Assembly: GCA_964011275.1 (NCBI GenBank) | Contig: CAXGOB010000127.1 | Coordinates: 1 to 8,616 of the forward strand | Reading direction: 5' to 3' | Source of the DNA: UBA7328 sp002471345 | GTDB taxonomy: Bacteria; Bacteroidota; Bacteroidia; Chitinophagales; Saprospiraceae | Length of the DNA stretch: 8,616 bases | Shown: positions 7,225 to 8,616 of the stretch, piece by piece | How positions within the stretch are numbered: the stretch's first letter is position 1 | Layout: every line of letters begins with the position of its first letter | The notes under the pieces: generated by a model | Databases searched by the model: none | Seen by the model: the letters and a program-made list of their open reading frames with translations, nothing else | What the model was told of the DNA's origin: nothing | Translations under genes and position numbers: made by a program

Positions 7225-7371
7225 AGATCTCCCACTGAATCTAATTCAAAGAGATAAAAGTCATTGCTCAAAGGAGGAATATGAGTTAAAATATACGCTC
7301 AAATTCGTGGAAGAGCATCAGGTATAGTGTAACCTTGAAATTGTAAATTATTTCTAATAATGTATTTAAAA

Positions 7372-8457
7372 TCAAATCATTACAGCTTTTCCAGTTGCTG
7401 CAGATTTAATAATTGCCTCAATAATAGCTATATCTATCATACCTTCTTCTCCCGGTGCTTTGAAATCTTGATTATTCAAAATGGCAATTGCATTGTCATC
7501 CATTTGTTTGGCCTGTTGGTTTTCGATATAAGTGTCAAGAAGAACACCATCAGAAGTCTTTCCTACAACTCCATTATAGCTCTGCATAGGACTGAGTTCG
7601 TACCATCCATTTTCACAAGTGACTCTTAGATGATTTGTGTTTTCACCTACACTCGTTTTACCATATGCTTCAAGGCCATTTTTAAATCTTAATCGATATT
7701 CAGTAGTCTCATCTATATCGCCCATGATTTCTGGTCTGTCTTGACTTTGTTTAGCGTAAAGTACTTCTACTGGAATCATTCCTGTCGCATATCTGATGCC
7801 ATTCACAGTGTATACTCCCATATCATACAAGGCTCCCCCGCCCATGTCTTTTTCATATCTCCAGTCGCTGCCACCTCCACCTCTATATCCAGCTTGACTA
7901 TTCACAGAGATCATTTGACCATAAGGTTTTGACTTGGCATAGCTGATGAGGGTTTGAGTATTTGGCTCATGAAGCATTCGGTATCCGATGCATAATTTTA
8001 CGTTGTTTTTATTGCAAGAATCAATTATGTTTTGGCATTGCTTTGCTGTCATAGCCATTGGCTTTTCTAACCAAACATGCTTGCCTGTTGCTGCTACAGC
8101 CTTGGCAAATTTTTCATGAGTGGCTGTTGGAGTGACCACATAGACCGCATCTATGTCATCATTATCAGCTATGTTTTGAATGGTATCGTAGTTATAGACA
8201 TTTTCATCTTTAATTCCGTAGTTCTTTTGCCAAACGGGTATTTTTTCTGGTGATCCAGTGACTATTCCTCTTAATTCACAATGTTCGGTAAGTTGAAGTG
8301 CAGGAGCAAGTTGATAAGTGCTATATGATCCTAAACCGAGAAGAGCAATTCCCATTTTTTTATTAGATTCCGTTTTTTGTGCCGACCCTTTACAATATGG
8401 ATATATACTGGCTGCTGATATAATGCTGGAGTATTGTATAAATTTTCTACGTTTCAT
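7372..8457 (-). CDS. Gfo/Idh/MocA-family oxidoreductase with Tat-type leader
   Basis: The 361-residue length is typical for exported Bacteroidota members of the family. MKRRKFIQ fits a Tat twin-arginine motif, followed by a hydrophobic stretch to about residue 22. Cys22 stands where relatives often have a lipobox, but the preceding Tyr makes lipidation doubtful. The Rossmann NAD(P)-binding part begins at about residue 35, with GIALLGLGSYS (36-46). The hallmark EKP is at 131-133 after GKHVWL. The catalytic region GGGALYDMGVYTVNGIRY (206-223) supplies Asp212 and Tyr216, and resembles glucose-fructose oxidoreductases with tightly held cofactor. It probably oxidises or reduces a sugar, sugar derivative or glycoside in the periplasm; the substrate is unknown. 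It converges on the isomerase/crotonase operon and is not co-transcribed with it. A hairpin and the right inverted-repeat arm lie upstream. Confidence 0.92.
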   Translation of the reverse strand: MKRRKFIQYSSIISAASIYPYCKGSAQKTESNKKMGIALLGLGSYSTYQLAPALQLTEHCELRGIVTGSPEKIPVWQKNYGIKDENVYNYDTIQNIADNDDIDAVYVVTPTATHEKFAKAVAATGKHVWLEKPMAMTAKQCQNIIDSCNKNNVKLCIGYRMLHEPNTQTLISYAKSKPYGQMISVNSQAGYRGGGGSDWRYEKDMGGGALYDMGVYTVNGIRYATGMIPVEVLYAKQSQDRPEIMGDIDETTEYRLRFKNGLEAYGKTSVGENTNHLRVTCENGWYELSPMQSYNGVVGKTSDGVLLDTYIENQQAKQMDDNAIAILNNQDFKAPGEEGMIDIAIIEAIIKSAATGKAVMI

Positions 8458-8458
8458 T

Positions 8459-8478
8459 CTAAATAATTTTTTATTTAG
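8459..8478 (-). promoter_or_regulatory. Perfect hairpin/palindrome abutting the oxidoreductase start codon
   Basis: CTAAATAA (8459-8466) and TTATTTAG (8471-8478) are exact inverted repeats around TTTT. On the minus strand the stem ends one nucleotide before the ATG of the oxidoreductase, in the place where a ribosome would bind. It could be an operator or an RNA hairpin affecting translation. Being nearly all A-T, the RNA stem would be weak, and such palindromes arise easily by chance in AT-rich DNA. Confidence 0.35.
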
Positions 8479-8562
8479 GTCAATCAGAATATGAACTAAA
8501 TTTAATTAAAAAGAAATGGTAATGAATAGGATAACTATTAATCAAAATCAGTGACTTTGAGG

Positions 8563-8615
8563 TGAAGCCTTGCTATTCTTAAGACAGTTAGTAATTTAAA
8601 TAATATTGTATTAAT
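8563..8615 (-). repeat. Right arm of the 53-bp terminal inverted repeat
   Basis: This is the exact reverse complement of positions 1-53; base 8616 lies one beyond the matched part. It sits in non-coding DNA, 105 bp upstream of the oxidoreductase ATG, and unlike the left arm does not interrupt a recognisable gene. Both arms are entered from the window interior at the same end (TGAAGCCTTGC...), as expected if two copies of one element, in opposite orientation, border this segment. Confidence 0.9.
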
Positions 8616-8616
8616 C

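Noticed and set aside
7360..7932. Plus-strand open frames of 89 and 63 codons within the oxidoreductase gene
   Set aside because: They lie antisense to a well-conserved Gfo/Idh/MocA coding sequence and show no domain or start signal.

Overview
The window suggests an AT-rich Bacteroidota chromosome, most likely from the Saprospiria or a close relative. The evidence is a large Cys/Asp-rich secreted protein with a GEVED domain and the start of a Type IX secretion (T9SS) type A sorting signal, a CDDGDPNT-type motif that I associate with saprospirian surface proteins, Tat-type and lipoprotein signals on carbohydrate enzymes, and mostly weak Shine-Dalgarno sequences. The class assignment is recall plus inference, not a database result.

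Layout. Positions 34-3288 (minus) hold a giant Ca-binding-type repeat protein whose 3' end is cut off by the left arm of a 53-bp inverted repeat. Positions 3467-4384 (minus) are miaA, the tRNA i6A37 prenyltransferase. A 273-bp divergent spacer (4385-4657) carries a perfect 20-bp palindrome and weak promoter-like boxes. Positions 4658-5197 (plus) encode a small lipoprotein with a dockerin/EF-hand-like segment, followed by a hairpin terminator. Positions 5371-6414 and 6439-7194 (plus) look like a two-gene operon: an exported TIM-barrel sugar isomerase/epimerase-like protein and a crotonase-superfamily protein lacking one of the two classical catalytic glutamates. Facing them at 7372-8457 (minus) is a Tat-signal Gfo/Idh/MocA oxidoreductase with an AT-rich hairpin directly against its start codon. 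The right arm of the inverted repeat lies 105 bp upstream of that start, at the window edge. No RNA gene, CRISPR array, transposase or prophage gene was seen.

How the parts relate. miaA is housekeeping. The isomerase-like protein and the oxidoreductase could act together on sugars or glycosides in the cell envelope, but this is inferred from family membership and proximity only. The repeat protein would normally be a T9SS-exported surface or secreted protein; as written here it lacks most of its sorting domain.

The most notable structural feature is that both window ends are the same 53 bases in opposite orientation, and one arm interrupts a gene. The simplest reading is that a dispersed repeat or insertion element lies on both sides, or that a contig ended in such a repeat. 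An invertible segment or an assembly/amplification fold-back are alternatives. I found no clear evidence of a complete, previously undescribed defence or mobile system.
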